From CAYPTB01 sp964413535 (lineage in GTDB: Bacteria > Planctomycetota > UBA1135 > GCA-002686595): a stretch of 64,000 nt of DNA. This document shows positions 17,446 to 26,805 of the stretch, in pieces. The stretch covers positions 1-64,000 of the forward strand of contig CAYPTB010000005.1 of the NCBI GenBank assembly GCA_964413535.1, written 5' to 3'. The position numbers were made by a program, and so were the translations under genes. The number at the start of each line of letters is the position of its first letter. Positions within the stretch are counted from its first letter, which is position 1. Under the pieces are notes generated by a model. The model saw only the letters and a program-made list of their open reading frames with translations. It was not told the DNA's origin and did not search any database.

Positions 17446-18936
17446 TCAGCGAGATCCGGCCTCGGAGTCGATGTAGCCCGTGTTCTCCAAGTCGCGCCGC
17501 AGGGCGGGGGGTAGCTCGGCCGGCGCTCCGAGCTCCGCGGCGCGCGCATCCAACCCAAGCCAGAGAGCGCGCGCGGCCCGCAGCCGCGGATCGTTGCGGT
17601 CGAGCGCGCCGGATTGGCGCGGCGCTTGTTCGCGCGGGTCCAGCGCGAGGTCGTAGACGAAGATCTTCCCGCCGTCCTCGTCGGTCTGGCGGATGAGCTT
17701 GTAGTCCCCCGCGTGCACCGCGCGAATGGTCTCGAGGTGCAGTTCCTCCCCCGCGCGCAGGTACGAGCGTTCGAGGGGCAGCTCGCGTCGCTCGAGATCG
17801 CCCGAGAGCGCGAGACGCAGGCTCTCGCCGTAGAACGGCTGCGGCGCGTCGAGGCCGCACAGGTCGAGGATCGTCGGTGCGACGTCGACGAGGCTCACGG
17901 GAACGTCGATCGTGCGGCCCCCGTCGATCAGCGGGGGATAGCGCAGGATCAACGGGATCCGGACCACTTCCTCGTAGAGCGAGTTGCCGTGTCCGAGCAT
18001 GTTGTGCTCGAGGAACTCCTCGCCGTGGTCGGCGGTGAACACGATCAGCGTGTCGTCGAGGCGCCCGCACGCCACGAGGCGGTCGAGGATGCGACCCACG
18101 TTGTGATCGGTGAAGCGGATCTCGCCGTCGTACAAGGACACGATGCGGCGCAGCTCGTCGGGCTTGGGCGGGTTGCGGTCCGTCGAGCGCCCGTCGATGT
18201 CCGATCCGTCCGCTCGACCGCGATAGCCCGGGTAGAAGAGGTCGAACTCCGGCGGCGGCTCGTAGTCGTAGTGCACGTCCCACAAGTGCACGAACGCGAA
18301 GAAGCGTTCCTCCGCCGCGACCCCTTCGAGCCACTCCGAGAAGGCGGCGACGACGGTCGGACCGGAGATGCCGCGATGCGAGCCGTCGTGGACGGCCTTG
18401 AGGTCCGTGCGCTTTTCCGAGAGCTCCCCGTCGTCCATCCCCGCGTGAACGCCGAACAGCGCATCGCCGTCGGTGACGCGGCTCGTGGAGCAATCCACGT
18501 ACGCTTCGAAGCCGCGGCCGAACCCGAAGAACGGGTGCAGGTTCGGACCCGACCAGAAGCCCGCGGTCCGCCAACCGGCGTCGCGGAAGGTCTCCGCCAG
18601 CAGGGTGTGCGAGGCGGAGAGCGGGAAGCCGGTCTCGCGCACGCCGTGCAGCTCGTTCGGGAGACCCGTGAGCATCGACATGTGCGCCGGGAGCGTCCAA
18701 CTCGTCGTCGAAACGGCGCAGGTGAAGCGCGTGCCCGAGGCGGCGAGCATGCGGTCCACGATCGGCGAGGTGTCGAGCTCGGGCCGCGTCGGACTGCGGT
18801 AGCCGTAGCACGACAGATGGTCCGCGCGCAGGCTGTCGACGCTGATGAGCAGGACGCCGGTCGGGGGCTCGGGGACGTCGTGGGAGCACGCGCAGCACGC
18901 GAGCGCGAGTGGAAAGAGGAGGATCGGCGACTTCAC
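17446..18936 (-). CDS. Sulfatase-like lipoprotein lacking the formylglycine Cys
   Basis: A 496-residue alkaline-phosphatase-superfamily hydrolase or transferase. The signal peptide ends at a Cys cluster (LACCAC, residues 13-17) that can serve as a lipobox. Metal-site motifs are VDSLRADH (D34) and TADHGEE...GHG. The position of the sulfatase CxPxR motif is TLPAH with Thr81, so it cannot be matured to formylglycine. Thr nucleophiles are known from phosphoglycerol and phosphoethanolamine transferases of this superfamily, so such a transferase or phosphodiesterase activity is more likely than a sulfatase. It is the last gene of a minus run, 65 nt after a membrane protein. Confidence 0.8.
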   Translation of the reverse strand: MKSPILLFPLALACCACSHDVPEPPTGVLLISVDSLRADHLSCYGYRSPTRPELDTSPIVDRMLAASGTRFTCAVSTTSWTLPAHMSMLTGLPNELHGVRETGFPLSASHTLLAETFRDAGWRTAGFWSGPNLHPFFGFGRGFEAYVDCSTSRVTDGDALFGVHAGMDDGELSEKRTDLKAVHDGSHRGISGPTVVAAFSEWLEGVAAEERFFAFVHLWDVHYDYEPPPEFDLFYPGYRGRADGSDIDGRSTDRNPPKPDELRRIVSLYDGEIRFTDHNVGRILDRLVACGRLDDTLIVFTADHGEEFLEHNMLGHGNSLYEEVVRIPLILRYPPLIDGGRTIDVPVSLVDVAPTILDLCGLDAPQPFYGESLRLALSGDLERRELPLERSYLRAGEELHLETIRAVHAGDYKLIRQTDEDGGKIFVYDLALDPREQAPRQSGALDRNDPRLRAARALWLGLDARAAELGAPAELPPALRRDLENTGYIDSEAGSR

Positions 18937-19001
18937 GGGCGGCTGCTCGTGCGCTCCATCCTACGCGACGCGGGAGTGGGGAGCGCGGCGGCCACCGGTG
19001 C

Positions 19002-20816
19002 TCAAGCGGGCTCGAGCGTGTGCAGCCGGCGCGAGCGCTCGTACGCGGCTTTGACCGTCTCACGGTGTTCGGAGGGCACGCGCTCGATGAACGCTCGAGC
19101 GGCGGCGGGATCGAGGCGGAAGGCGAGGTAGACGTTGTAGCCGAGTCCCCGGTACCACGCGTCGGGCGTCGAGCGACCTCGCACCTGCGCGAGGTCCTTC
19201 TCCAGGCGCTCGGGTCGGACGCCCCAACCGTTCCCGCGCCCGATGGCCTCGATCAGGATGCGCCGCGTGCGCGGAGGACTCGCCGAGACGAAGGCGAGCG
19301 CCTTCCAGACGTCGTCCTTCGCGACTTGCAGGCAATAGGGCCCGAGGCCCAACAGGAAGTCCTGCCAGTGCTCGGAGTCGACCGCCGCGAGGACGTCGAC
19401 GATCTCCGCCAAGGTGAGCTCGGTCCTACGGAACACGGCTTCGGCCGCGCTCGAGCGCAGGATCTCGGGGTCGGGTTCGTCGAACGCGAGCAGCACGCGG
19501 AGCTTCTGCTCGGGATCGCCCTCGAGGTGTTTCGTGAACTTGGCGAAGTAGCCTGGATAGGTGTAGCCCTTGCACGCGAAGAGGAGCCTCGTGTTCGCAC
19601 GCAGCTCCGCGGGGCGGCCTTCCTGGATCGCCCGCCTCGAAGCGTCCGCGCCCGCCACGGCGAGCAGCGCCAGCAGGACGCCGCCGGCCCGGCGCGCCGC
19701 CTTCGTATCGGCCGAGCGCAGGGCTCCGACGAGCGCGGCCGTGAGCACCGTACCGAAGCACCAGAAGGGCGCGAGGCGCAGCAGTTGGAAGTGGTGGACG
19801 ACTTCGCCGACGGCGAAGGGACTCGCCGCGTAGACCGCGGCGAACAGCGCGAGGTAGGCGAGGATCGCCAGAGCCGCGCGTGCCGCGCGATCGTGGCGCA
19901 GGCGAGCGACGATGAAGGCTCCCGCGATCGGCAGGGTCATGCGCAGGGCGAGCAAGGCGCTCTCGAGGAAGCCGCGACCCGCGCTCAGCGACGTGGCGAA
20001 CTCGTGGAGCGTGGTGCGGACCGATGCTTCGCGTGCGGCTTCTTCGAAGAGCGGCGTGCCGTGGATGTCGAAGATCGCGTTCCCGACCGAGATCCACATC
20101 CAGAAGAAGGGTGCGGCGCCGAGGAAGACACCCCAGGCGCAGAAGAGCCAGCGCGATTCGCGTAGAGCGCTGCGCGAGAGAAGTGGGACGAGCAGCGCCA
20201 GGAAGAGCGAGGCGGGAAGCGTCAGGAAGCTGAAGAACGCTCCGAAGCCGCACGACAGGCCGAATGCCAGCGCCGCCGCGCGCGTGGGAGCTCGGTCGAG
20301 CGCGAGTCGCAGCGCGAAATGGAAGGAGAGCAGCAGGAACAGCGAGGACTCGTAGTGGATGCCGAGGTTCAGGAGCGAGAGCTTCTGGAACGCGCTCGGC
20401 GCCAACGTGTACAGGAGGGCGAACGCGTGCGCCGCGCTGCGACCGAAGTTCCGTCCGACGAAGGCGACGCCCACGAGCGCGATCGCGAGGTTCACGGTCA
20501 AGGACACGAGCGAGTGCGCGAAGAGGTTCTCGCCGACGAGCAGGAACGCGAGCGCAGTCAGATGGCTGATCGCGAAGCCCCCGCCCTCGTAGTAGTGGTA
20601 CGCGAGCTGGTGACGGGGCACGGGCAGTCCGTCGAGGAGGGCCTTCGCCGCCGCGCCCTTCTCGAGCACCTCTCCGTAGAAGAAGACGTCGGCGAGGGAC
20701 AGCACGAGGAGCCCCTTCACGGCGATCACCAGGATCGCCGCGAGGAGATACGGCGCGGCGCGGTGAAGGAGCGAAGTCTCGAGTGCGCCCGACCGCGCTT
20801 CCGTGCCCTCCTTCAT
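19002..20816 (-). CDS. Polytopic membrane protein, glycosyltransferase-39-like in appearance
   Basis: A 604-residue protein with about ten to twelve hydrophobic helices between residues 20 and 400 and a soluble C-terminal part (about 410-604) without recognised motif. The first luminal-type loop (YYGEVLEKGAAAK and HYYEGGGFA) and overall plan recall dolichyl-phosphate-mannose-type transferases, but the key Asp-Glu motif of that family is not obvious. I cannot name it more closely. It lies between two sulfatase-like genes in the same direction (37 and 65 nt spacing), so a joint role in modifying an envelope glycan or lipid is plausible. Confidence 0.6.
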   Translation of the reverse strand: MKEGTEARSGALETSLLHRAAPYLLAAILVIAVKGLLVLSLADVFFYGEVLEKGAAAKALLDGLPVPRHQLAYHYYEGGGFAISHLTALAFLLVGENLFAHSLVSLTVNLAIALVGVAFVGRNFGRSAAHAFALLYTLAPSAFQKLSLLNLGIHYESSLFLLLSFHFALRLALDRAPTRAAALAFGLSCGFGAFFSFLTLPASLFLALLVPLLSRSALRESRWLFCAWGVFLGAAPFFWMWISVGNAIFDIHGTPLFEEAAREASVRTTLHEFATSLSAGRGFLESALLALRMTLPIAGAFIVARLRHDRAARAALAILAYLALFAAVYAASPFAVGEVVHHFQLLRLAPFWCFGTVLTAALVGALRSADTKAARRAGGVLLALLAVAGADASRRAIQEGRPAELRANTRLLFACKGYTYPGYFAKFTKHLEGDPEQKLRVLLAFDEPDPEILRSSAAEAVFRRTELTLAEIVDVLAAVDSEHWQDFLLGLGPYCLQVAKDDVWKALAFVSASPPRTRRILIEAIGRGNGWGVRPERLEKDLAQVRGRSTPDAWYRGLGYNVYLAFRLDPAAARAFIERVPSEHRETVKAAYERSRRLHTLEPA

Positions 20817-20853
20817 GACTTCGATCCTAGTTCTCCCACGAGAGGCGGCGGCA

Positions 20854-22368
20854 TCAGTACCCGAGCGCCTCCAGGCGACGCACGCCCTCCGGGTCGTCGC
20901 GTTCGAGGTCCGCGCGCCGTTGCTCCAGGATCAGGCCGAGCTGGGCGAGTTCGCGATCCGCGGCCGTGAAGCCTGCGAGATCCTCGCGCAACCGTGCGAG
21001 CGGAGCGGCGGGCGGGGGGTTCCGGGCGAGGTTCTCGGTCTCGCCCGGATCGCGCGCGAGGTCGTAGAGCTCCTCGGCGACGACGACCAGGCGTCCCGGG
21101 ATCTCGGGATGCTTCGCAAGGCGTCGAATGAGCTTCCAATCCCCCCGTCGCACGCTCTTGTGCTGCACGCTCCCGGACAGGTCGGCGCGCTCGATCTTTT
21201 CGCTGAACACGGGCGTCGTGCTCGGTCGGTCCGCGAGCACGAGGTCCTTCCGTGAGCGTCCCGCGAACGGCGCAGGCTCCGGCTGGAGCGCCGGGAGGTC
21301 GACGAGGTCGAGCAACGTCGGGCCGAGGTCGACCAAGGACAGGTCGCCGTGCCGCAGGCCCGCGGGGACCTCGAAGCGCAGTGAGTTCGGCAAGCGCACG
21401 AGCAGCGGCACCCGGCACGTGACCTCGTAGGTGTAGAAGCCGTGCTCGAACCAGTACAGGTGCTCGCCCAGGCTCTCGCCGTGGTCGGAGGTGAGAACGA
21501 TCAACGTGTCGTCGAGCATGCCGCACGCGTCGAGGGCGTCGAAGAGCCTGCCGAGCTCCGCGTCGACGTAGCGGATCTCGCCGTCGTAGAGGTCGCGCAC
21601 GCGCGCCAGGTCGACACGGCCGTCGGGGCCCCGGGCTTCCTCCGGAACGTTGTAGTCGGCGAGCCGCGGGGAGTGCAGCGGATCGTCGGGGAACGTCTCG
21701 GGCAGCCAATCGGGTTCGCCGGGGGAGAAGCGGTGCTCCCCTGGAGGATCGTAGACCCCGTGGGGATCCATGTAGTGCAGCCAGCAGAACCACGGCGCGC
21801 GCTCGCCGTCCGTCGCCGCGAGCGGATCGTAGAGCTCCAGCGCGGCGATGGCCGCATCCGTGAGCGACGTCGCGCGCCGCTGCGGCACGTCGTCCGGCGG
21901 AACGCCGAGCGTGTCGGGCAGCGTTTCGTCCCAGGTGTCGAAACCGCGCGCGAGTCCGGAGCGCTCGTCCGAGAGGACCCAGTTCCCGACGATCCCGATC
22001 GTCCGGTAACCCGCCGCGCGGAAGCGCTCCGCGAGCACGGGCACGTTCCGATCGAGCGGCAGCGCGAGGTCGCGCACGCCGTGGTCGTGGGGATGAAGGC
22101 CGGTCAGGAGCGACGCGATGGCCGGGGTCGTCTTGGCCCGTGGGGACTGTGCGTGCGTGAAGATCAAGGCCTCGCGAGCGAGGGCGTCGATGCGCGGAGT
22201 GGTGGGGCGGGCGTAGCCGTAGAGCGACATGCGGTCCTGGCGCAGCGTGTCGATCGTGACGAGCAGGACGTCGGGCCGCGACGCTCCGGAGCAGCCGGCG
22301 GCGAGGAGCGCGGCGGAGGCGAGGAGAGGGGGGAGCGAGCCCTGGGACGAGCATGCGGGCGGGGGCAT
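20854..22368 (-). CDS. Second sulfatase-like lipoprotein lacking the formylglycine Cys
   Basis: A 504-residue protein with lipoprotein signal (LAAGC, C26). It has the alkaline-phosphatase-superfamily metal motifs VTIDTLRQDR (D40) and LTSDHGESLGEH, plus the C-terminal DLARDPGETENL typical of sulfatase-like proteins. The catalytic motif position reads TTPAI with Thr80 in place of Cys/Ser, so formylglycine cannot form. It is likely a phospho- or phosphoethanolamine-type transferase or hydrolase acting outside the inner membrane. The ATG at 22368 was chosen because it gives a normal lipoprotein signal; longer versions are Arg/Pro-rich and non-coding in look. Part of the gcvT-to-sulfatase minus-strand run. 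Confidence 0.8.
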   Translation of the reverse strand: MPPPACSSQGSLPPLLASAALLAAGCSGASRPDVLLVTIDTLRQDRMSLYGYARPTTPRIDALAREALIFTHAQSPRAKTTPAIASLLTGLHPHDHGVRDLALPLDRNVPVLAERFRAAGYRTIGIVGNWVLSDERSGLARGFDTWDETLPDTLGVPPDDVPQRRATSLTDAAIAALELYDPLAATDGERAPWFCWLHYMDPHGVYDPPGEHRFSPGEPDWLPETFPDDPLHSPRLADYNVPEEARGPDGRVDLARVRDLYDGEIRYVDAELGRLFDALDACGMLDDTLIVLTSDHGESLGEHLYWFEHGFYTYEVTCRVPLLVRLPNSLRFEVPAGLRHGDLSLVDLGPTLLDLVDLPALQPEPAPFAGRSRKDLVLADRPSTTPVFSEKIERADLSGSVQHKSVRRGDWKLIRRLAKHPEIPGRLVVVAEELYDLARDPGETENLARNPPPAAPLARLREDLAGFTAADRELAQLGLILEQRRADLERDDPEGVRRLEALGY

Positions 22369-22433
22369 GGCGGGCTCTCTCACGGCCGTCTGTCGGCGGC
22401 CTACCGGTGTTCGCGCGCCGGCGGGACAAGGTA

Positions 22434-23165
22434 TCAGCGGCGGTGGACGAATTCCGGCGCTCCGAACCACGCCCGGCGCGCGTCGGCATGCTCGCGCTCG
22501 GCGTCGTCGAGCTCGCCGGGGACGAGCTCGATCGCGAACGTGCGCGCGAAGGCGATCGCGATCCTCCGGGCGAGCTCTTCGTGTCCGAGGTCGGGCGCCG
22601 CCGTCGCGACGGTCGCCACGCCCGGTTCGAGCGCGGCCGTGCGGAGCTTGATGGAGCCGTGGTGCAGGACCCGGCCCGCGCGGCGGCGCTGGGCCGAACC
22701 CACGCCCTTGCGCTCGTCCCACGCGAGGTCGAGAGGGGTCGAGTGATGGAAGCACATCCCCGTGTCCGCGCGATCGGAGCGGAGAGCGCGCGACGCTCGG
22801 AGCTCGGCCGCGATCCCGAGCTCCGCGAGCACGCCCGACAGGACCGCGTGGACGTGGGCGTAGGACTCGCGCAGCGTCCCGCGATAGAGCGGGTGATCGA
22901 GCGGCGCGGCGATGGAGAAGGTCAGCTCGTTCGCGTGATGAATGGCTCCGCCGCCCGTCATGCGACGCACGACCGCCGGCGCGATGCGGGCGGCAGGCAC
23001 GTCGGCGATGCGCTGGAAGTAACCGAGGCTCAGGGCTTCGGGCTCCCAGGTGTAGAAGCGCAGCGCGGGTCGCGGATCCGTCGAGACGAGGAGCGCCTCG
23101 TCGGCCGCCATGTGGAAGCCCGGATCGCCCCCCCAGTGGTGGAGGAGCCGCCAGGTCTCCGTCAA
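22434..23165 (-). CDS. Lipoate-protein ligase / octanoyltransferase family protein
   Basis: A 243-residue member of the LplA/LipM/BirA fold. It has RRMTGGGAIHHANELTFSI, the ligand-binding motif, then GMCFHHST and KGVGSAQRR with the conserved Lys. The Cys in GMCF matches the acyl-acceptor Cys of LipM-type octanoyltransferases, so it may transfer octanoate rather than activate free lipoate. The start is TTG at 23165: it overlaps the gcvH stop (TTGA) and is preceded by AGGAG at 5-nt spacing, inside the last gcvH codons. Following gcvT-gcvH, its job is almost surely to lipoylate GcvH. Confidence 0.85.
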   Translation of the reverse strand: MTETWRLLHHWGGDPGFHMAADEALLVSTDPRPALRFYTWEPEALSLGYFQRIADVPAARIAPAVVRRMTGGGAIHHANELTFSIAAPLDHPLYRGTLRESYAHVHAVLSGVLAELGIAAELRASRALRSDRADTGMCFHHSTPLDLAWDERKGVGSAQRRRAGRVLHHGSIKLRTAALEPGVATVATAAPDLGHEELARRIAIAFARTFAIELVPGELDDAEREHADARRAWFGAPEFVHRR

Positions 23166-23560
23166 TGTTGCTCCTGCGAGAGGAGCTCCTCGTACTCCGC
23201 CGCGTCCATCAGCCCGTCGAGGCTCTTCACGTTGGGTTTGATGCGCACGAGCCAGCCCTCCTTCCACGGGTCGCGCGACAGGATCTCGAGGTGGTCCTCG
23301 ATCGCGCTGTTCACCTCGGACACGGTTCCGGCCACGGGCGAGTTCAGGTCGGAGACGGCCTTCACGGACTCGATCTCGCCGAACGTCTCGCCGACCTCGA
23401 GCATGCGACCCGGCTCGGGCAGGTCGCAGTAGACGAGGTCGCCCTCGTTGCCGCTGCAGAGCTCGTTCACGGCGAAGTCCGTGATGCCCACGAGCATCGT
23501 CTCACCGTCGATCTTCACCCACTCGTGCGTCTTCGTGTACTTGCGGTCGCTGGGGCGCAT
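23162..23560 (-). CDS. gcvH: Glycine cleavage system H protein
   Basis: The 132-residue lipoyl carrier of the glycine cleavage system, shuttling the aminomethyl group between P, T and L proteins. The lipoylation site is Lys67 in GEIESVKAVSDLNSP, the canonical motif, and the N-terminal KYTKTHEWV is typical. Length is normal. It lies 50 nt after gcvT and overlaps by 4 nt the lipoate/octanoyl transferase gene that would modify it. The P-protein (gcvP) is not in the window. Confidence 0.97.
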   Translation of the reverse strand: MRPSDRKYTKTHEWVKIDGETMLVGITDFAVNELCSGNEGDLVYCDLPEPGRMLEVGETFGEIESVKAVSDLNSPVAGTVSEVNSAIEDHLEILSRDPWKEGWLVRIKPNVKSLDGLMDAAEYEELLSQEQH

Positions 23561-23610
23561 GCCGTTCCTCTGCCGTTCCTCTAGGGGGGGGTTGGTCTCG
23601 ACCTCTGGCT

Positions 23611-24708
23611 CTACTTCCTCGTGCGTGAGTAGAAGGGAAGCTCCTGGACTCGAGCCGTCTGGCGCTTGCCGCGGACGTCCATCTCGAGCTCGCGTCCCGG
23701 CTCGTCGAATCCGAGGTCGACGTAGACCGAGGCGATGTTCGTGTCGAGCGTGGGCGAGACGCTCCCGGAGGCCACCCTGCCCACGCGCGCCGAGCCGTGG
23801 AACAGCTCGTAGCCCTGGCGGGGCACGCGCGGGCCGGCCGTCGTGATCCCGACCAGGCGTCGCTTCGGCGCGGCCGCGATGCGCTCGAGGGCCGCGCGTC
23901 CCATCCAGTCGCCCTTCTCGGGGGCGAACGACACGCCGAACGCGAGTCCCGCTTCGATCGGATTGTGCTCGGCGTCGATCTCGTGCCCGTACAACGCCAT
24001 CCCGGCCTCGAGCCGCAACGTGTCGCGCGCCCCGAGCCCGATCGGTCGCAGACCGTGCGCCTTGCCGACTTCGAGGAGAGCGCTCCACACGCGCGGCGCC
24101 TCGCGGTCCGCGAAGTAGATCTCGAAGCCGTCCTCGCCCGTGTACCCCGTGCGGCTGATGCGTACGTCGCGCAGCCCGCAAACCGTGCCGAAGCCGAAGC
24201 GGTAGTACTTGAGCGCCGCGAGGTCGACGCCCTCCGTGAGCTCGAGGAGCACGGCCTGCGACGCGCGGCCTTGGAGGGCGAGCATCGCGAGCTCGCCGGT
24301 CTGGTCCTGGATCTCGACGTCGAAGCCGTCGGCGTGCTCCCGCATCCAGGCGAGGTCCGCCGCGCAATTGGACGCGTTCACGACGAGGAAGATCCCGTTC
24401 TCCTCGCGATAGACGAGGAGGTCGTCGATGGGGTTGCCGTCAGCGCGGCAGAACAGCCCGTAGCGGATGGCGCCGACGGGGATCCGCGCACAGTGGTTCG
24501 TCGCGAGCCGGTCGAGGAAGGGTACGGCGTCGGATCCGCTCACCGAGATGCGACCCATGTGCGACAGGTCGAACAGACCGACGGCCGAGCGCACGCAACG
24601 CACTTCGTCGAGGATCGGGCCGTACTGGACCGGCATCCGCCATCCCGCGAAGTCCACCATCTTGGCGCCGAGGGCCACGTGTGCGTCGTGCAGCGAGGTC
24701 CGATTCAT
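23611..24708 (-). CDS. gcvT: Glycine cleavage system T protein (aminomethyltransferase)
   Basis: The 365-residue, tetrahydrofolate-dependent aminomethyltransferase that releases ammonia and makes methylene-THF from the GcvH-bound intermediate. Family motifs are MVDFAGWRMPVQY at the start, LFDLSHMGRI, the Asp-containing NASN...DLAWM, and ISRTGYTGEDGFEIYF. The length equals that of bacterial GcvT. The ATG at 24708 was chosen by homology of the N-terminus (TSLHDAHVALGAKMVDF). The 90-nt divergent gap to the next gene is too short to hold a glycine riboswitch, and none was seen. Confidence 0.96.
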   Translation of the reverse strand: MNRTSLHDAHVALGAKMVDFAGWRMPVQYGPILDEVRCVRSAVGLFDLSHMGRISVSGSDAVPFLDRLATNHCARIPVGAIRYGLFCRADGNPIDDLLVYREENGIFLVVNASNCAADLAWMREHADGFDVEIQDQTGELAMLALQGRASQAVLLELTEGVDLAALKYYRFGFGTVCGLRDVRISRTGYTGEDGFEIYFADREAPRVWSALLEVGKAHGLRPIGLGARDTLRLEAGMALYGHEIDAEHNPIEAGLAFGVSFAPEKGDWMGRAALERIAAAPKRRLVGITTAGPRVPRQGYELFHGSARVGRVASGSVSPTLDTNIASVYVDLGFDEPGRELEMDVRGKRQTARVQELPFYSRTRK

Positions 24709-24798
24709 GGGGTGAGCGAGGGCGGAAGAGGTTAATGGAAGGTCGCGTTGCAGTCGAGGGAGCGCACGCCGCCGCGTCCCCGCGGGATAGAGTTGGGC

Positions 24799-26412
24799 AT
24801 GAGCCTCCCTTCGACGTCCGCGCGCCGCGCGTGCGCAATTCTTTTCCTGTGCGCTTCGCCCCTCGCTGCCCAGAGCACCCCGACGGCGGGTCGTGCGAAC
24901 GACCCCTTCGCGCCCGGCAGCCGCTGGAGCCATGCAGCTTCGGCCTCGAAACCCTGGATCCCCCGCGACGTCGCCTTTGCAGCGGGCGGCGAATGGGTCT
25001 GGGCCGGAGCCGCGGTCGCCTCGCCTCACCTCATGCTCCTGGGCTCGAGCCAGACGGGCAACGCGGCGCCGATGCTCACCGATCTCGAGCTCGGTCCGGC
25101 GACGGGTCCGATCCTCGTGCAGGCGGGCGACCAACCCGACGAGCTCTTCTCCCTCGCGCAATACGCGACTCCCGCCGGACGTCGCACGGAGGTCAGGCGC
25201 CACGATCCCCTCGCTGCGGCGAGCACGGGCGCGCCGTTCCAAGCGACTTGGGTCTACGATCCGACCGTCGACACCGACCGTCCGGCATTCCTAGCCGTCG
25301 ACGCCGAGGCCACGGCAATCGTCTGCGCGGTGTACGACGGACTCGGTGTTCGCGTGGACTGGCTCGATCCGAACGAGGGCGGGCTGGTGGTGCGGCACTT
25401 CGCCACGGGCTCGACGCTCTCGGCGCTCGCCCTCTCCGACGGTGGCGATCGGGCGGCGCTCGTATGCGGTCAGGACCTGTGGGTCCTCGCGCGCGACGGC
25501 TCGACGCTCCTGCACGAGTCGCTCGATGCGGCGACGAGCGCGCTGGACCTCTCCGCCGACGGGCGGACGCTGCTCGTCGGGAGCTTCGCGGAGGTCCGGG
25601 CGTGGGTCGACCACGGCCAGGGTTTCGCGCCGTCCGCGCCCCTTCCCGGAGGAGCGGGCGAGCTCCCCACCGCGATCGCGATCGACGCGGCGGGAGCGCG
25701 CGCGGCCGTCGGCTGGTGGAGCTTCGCCAACGGCGTCTCGGTGCGCCTCGAGGTCTGGGACCTCGCGACGCGTGAGCGGCGCGTCCACCGCGAGCAACTG
25801 GGCACGCCGGGTGGCCCGCAGAACTTTCCCCAAGCCGTCGCGATCACCGCCGACGGCCGCCGCGCGGCCTTCGGCGTGTGGGGGACGGAGGACGGGCGTC
25901 CGGACGCCCTGCTCGTGGACGTCGACGCCGACGCCGACGTGCTGGCCGTCGACCTTCTGGGGAGCGTGCAGGCGCTCGCCCTCGATCCGACGGGGACGCG
26001 GGTCGCCGTGGCGCGCAAGGACGCGCACGCCAACGCGTTCGCCGCGACCGGGACGGTCGAGCTCTTCGACTCCGGCGAGCGCGACCTTCAACTCGTCCGT
26101 CCGCCCACGCTGGGAGGGTCCCTCGATCTCCGTGCTCGGCGGGCCGGATACGCGTTCGCGATCTTCGCCATCGGGACGCCTGCCGCGGCTCCGATCGCGG
26201 TCCCGAACTGGCACGGGCTCGCCTTCGTCGACTTTTCGAAGAAGATGCGTCTGATCGGTGCACCGGCCGACGCCGACGGGACCGTGTCGCTCGAGCTCTC
26301 GATCCCCGTCTGGCCCGAGCTCGTGCACGGAGTCGCCGTGATCCAGGCGCTCTTCCTGTCGCCCGGATTCGATCGCGTCTCCTCGAGCTACGTGATCCCC
26401 ACGGTCCTCTGA
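24799..26412 (+). CDS. Secreted beta-propeller-like protein
   Basis: A 537-residue protein with a Sec signal peptide (hydrophobic core about 10-22, ending SPLAAQS). The body is built from repeated four-strand motifs with recurring phrases such as ALSDGGDRAAL, LSADGRTLLVGSF, AITADGRRAAFGVW and LDPTGTRVAVA, as in WD40-like/TolB-type propellers with six or seven blades. It probably sits outside the cytoplasmic membrane as a binding or scaffolding protein; no catalytic motif is seen. It is divergent from gcvT. A weak stem-loop follows the stop. Confidence 0.65.
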   Translation: MSLPSTSARRACAILFLCASPLAAQSTPTAGRANDPFAPGSRWSHAASASKPWIPRDVAFAAGGEWVWAGAAVASPHLMLLGSSQTGNAAPMLTDLELGPATGPILVQAGDQPDELFSLAQYATPAGRRTEVRRHDPLAAASTGAPFQATWVYDPTVDTDRPAFLAVDAEATAIVCAVYDGLGVRVDWLDPNEGGLVVRHFATGSTLSALALSDGGDRAALVCGQDLWVLARDGSTLLHESLDAATSALDLSADGRTLLVGSFAEVRAWVDHGQGFAPSAPLPGGAGELPTAIAIDAAGARAAVGWWSFANGVSVRLEVWDLATRERRVHREQLGTPGGPQNFPQAVAITADGRRAAFGVWGTEDGRPDALLVDVDADADVLAVDLLGSVQALALDPTGTRVAVARKDAHANAFAATGTVELFDSGERDLQLVRPPTLGGSLDLRARRAGYAFAIFAIGTPAAAPIAVPNWHGLAFVDFSKKMRLIGAPADADGTVSLELSIPVWPELVHGVAVIQALFLSPGFDRVSSSYVIPTVL

Positions 26413-26805
26413 CCGCGCGGGGTGCGGCGTCCGGAAGCGCTCGGGCACACGGCGTGAGCCGGGCCCGAAGCGCTCGGCTCCCGATCGGCTTGTCGTTCGG
26501 ACTCACGCCGATCGGGTGAGGGGTCGCGACGGCCGGGGCACGAGCCGTGCCCGCTCGCGGTGGGGAGCATTCTTCCTCCTCCGCCGAGGCCGACCGTTGC
26601 GGACGCCGGCGTTTGGCGACCGGCGATCGGCGGAAGAGCACTGCGGCCACTCGTTTGGCTTCAGGTACCCGTGGGGCGGGTCCGATACGGCTCCTTGCCC
26701 CACAAGGCCCCGGGTGGAGGTCGTGCTCGTACTTCGGATCCCCGGACCAGGGGAGCGGAGTCCTCTCGACCTCCGCGGGAATCCGAATCTCGGGGGCGAA
26801 TCAGC
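26413..26805. other. Intergenic region before the MglA/roadblock module
   Basis: The 393-bp gap holds an inverted repeat CCCGATCGGC (26480-26489) / GCCGATCGGG (26507-26516), 10-bp arms with a 17-nt loop, which could be the terminator of the propeller gene but lacks a T-tract. No convincing promoter or small gene was seen; open frames here are GC-driven. A frame running into the next gene from 26560 is low-complexity and rejected as coding. Confidence 0.4.

Noticed and set aside
17446..22368. Annotation of the two lipoproteins as true sulfatases
   Set aside because: The formylglycine-forming Cys/Ser is Thr in both, so sulfatase activity is not supported.
24709..24798. Glycine riboswitch upstream of gcvT
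   Set aside because: The divergent gap is only 90 nt and shows no tandem aptamer features.
26560..26805. In-frame N-terminal extension of the membrane TPR protein
   Set aside because: Pro/Arg-rich, low-complexity translation without protein-like pattern; a GTG start at 26806 places the membrane helix correctly.
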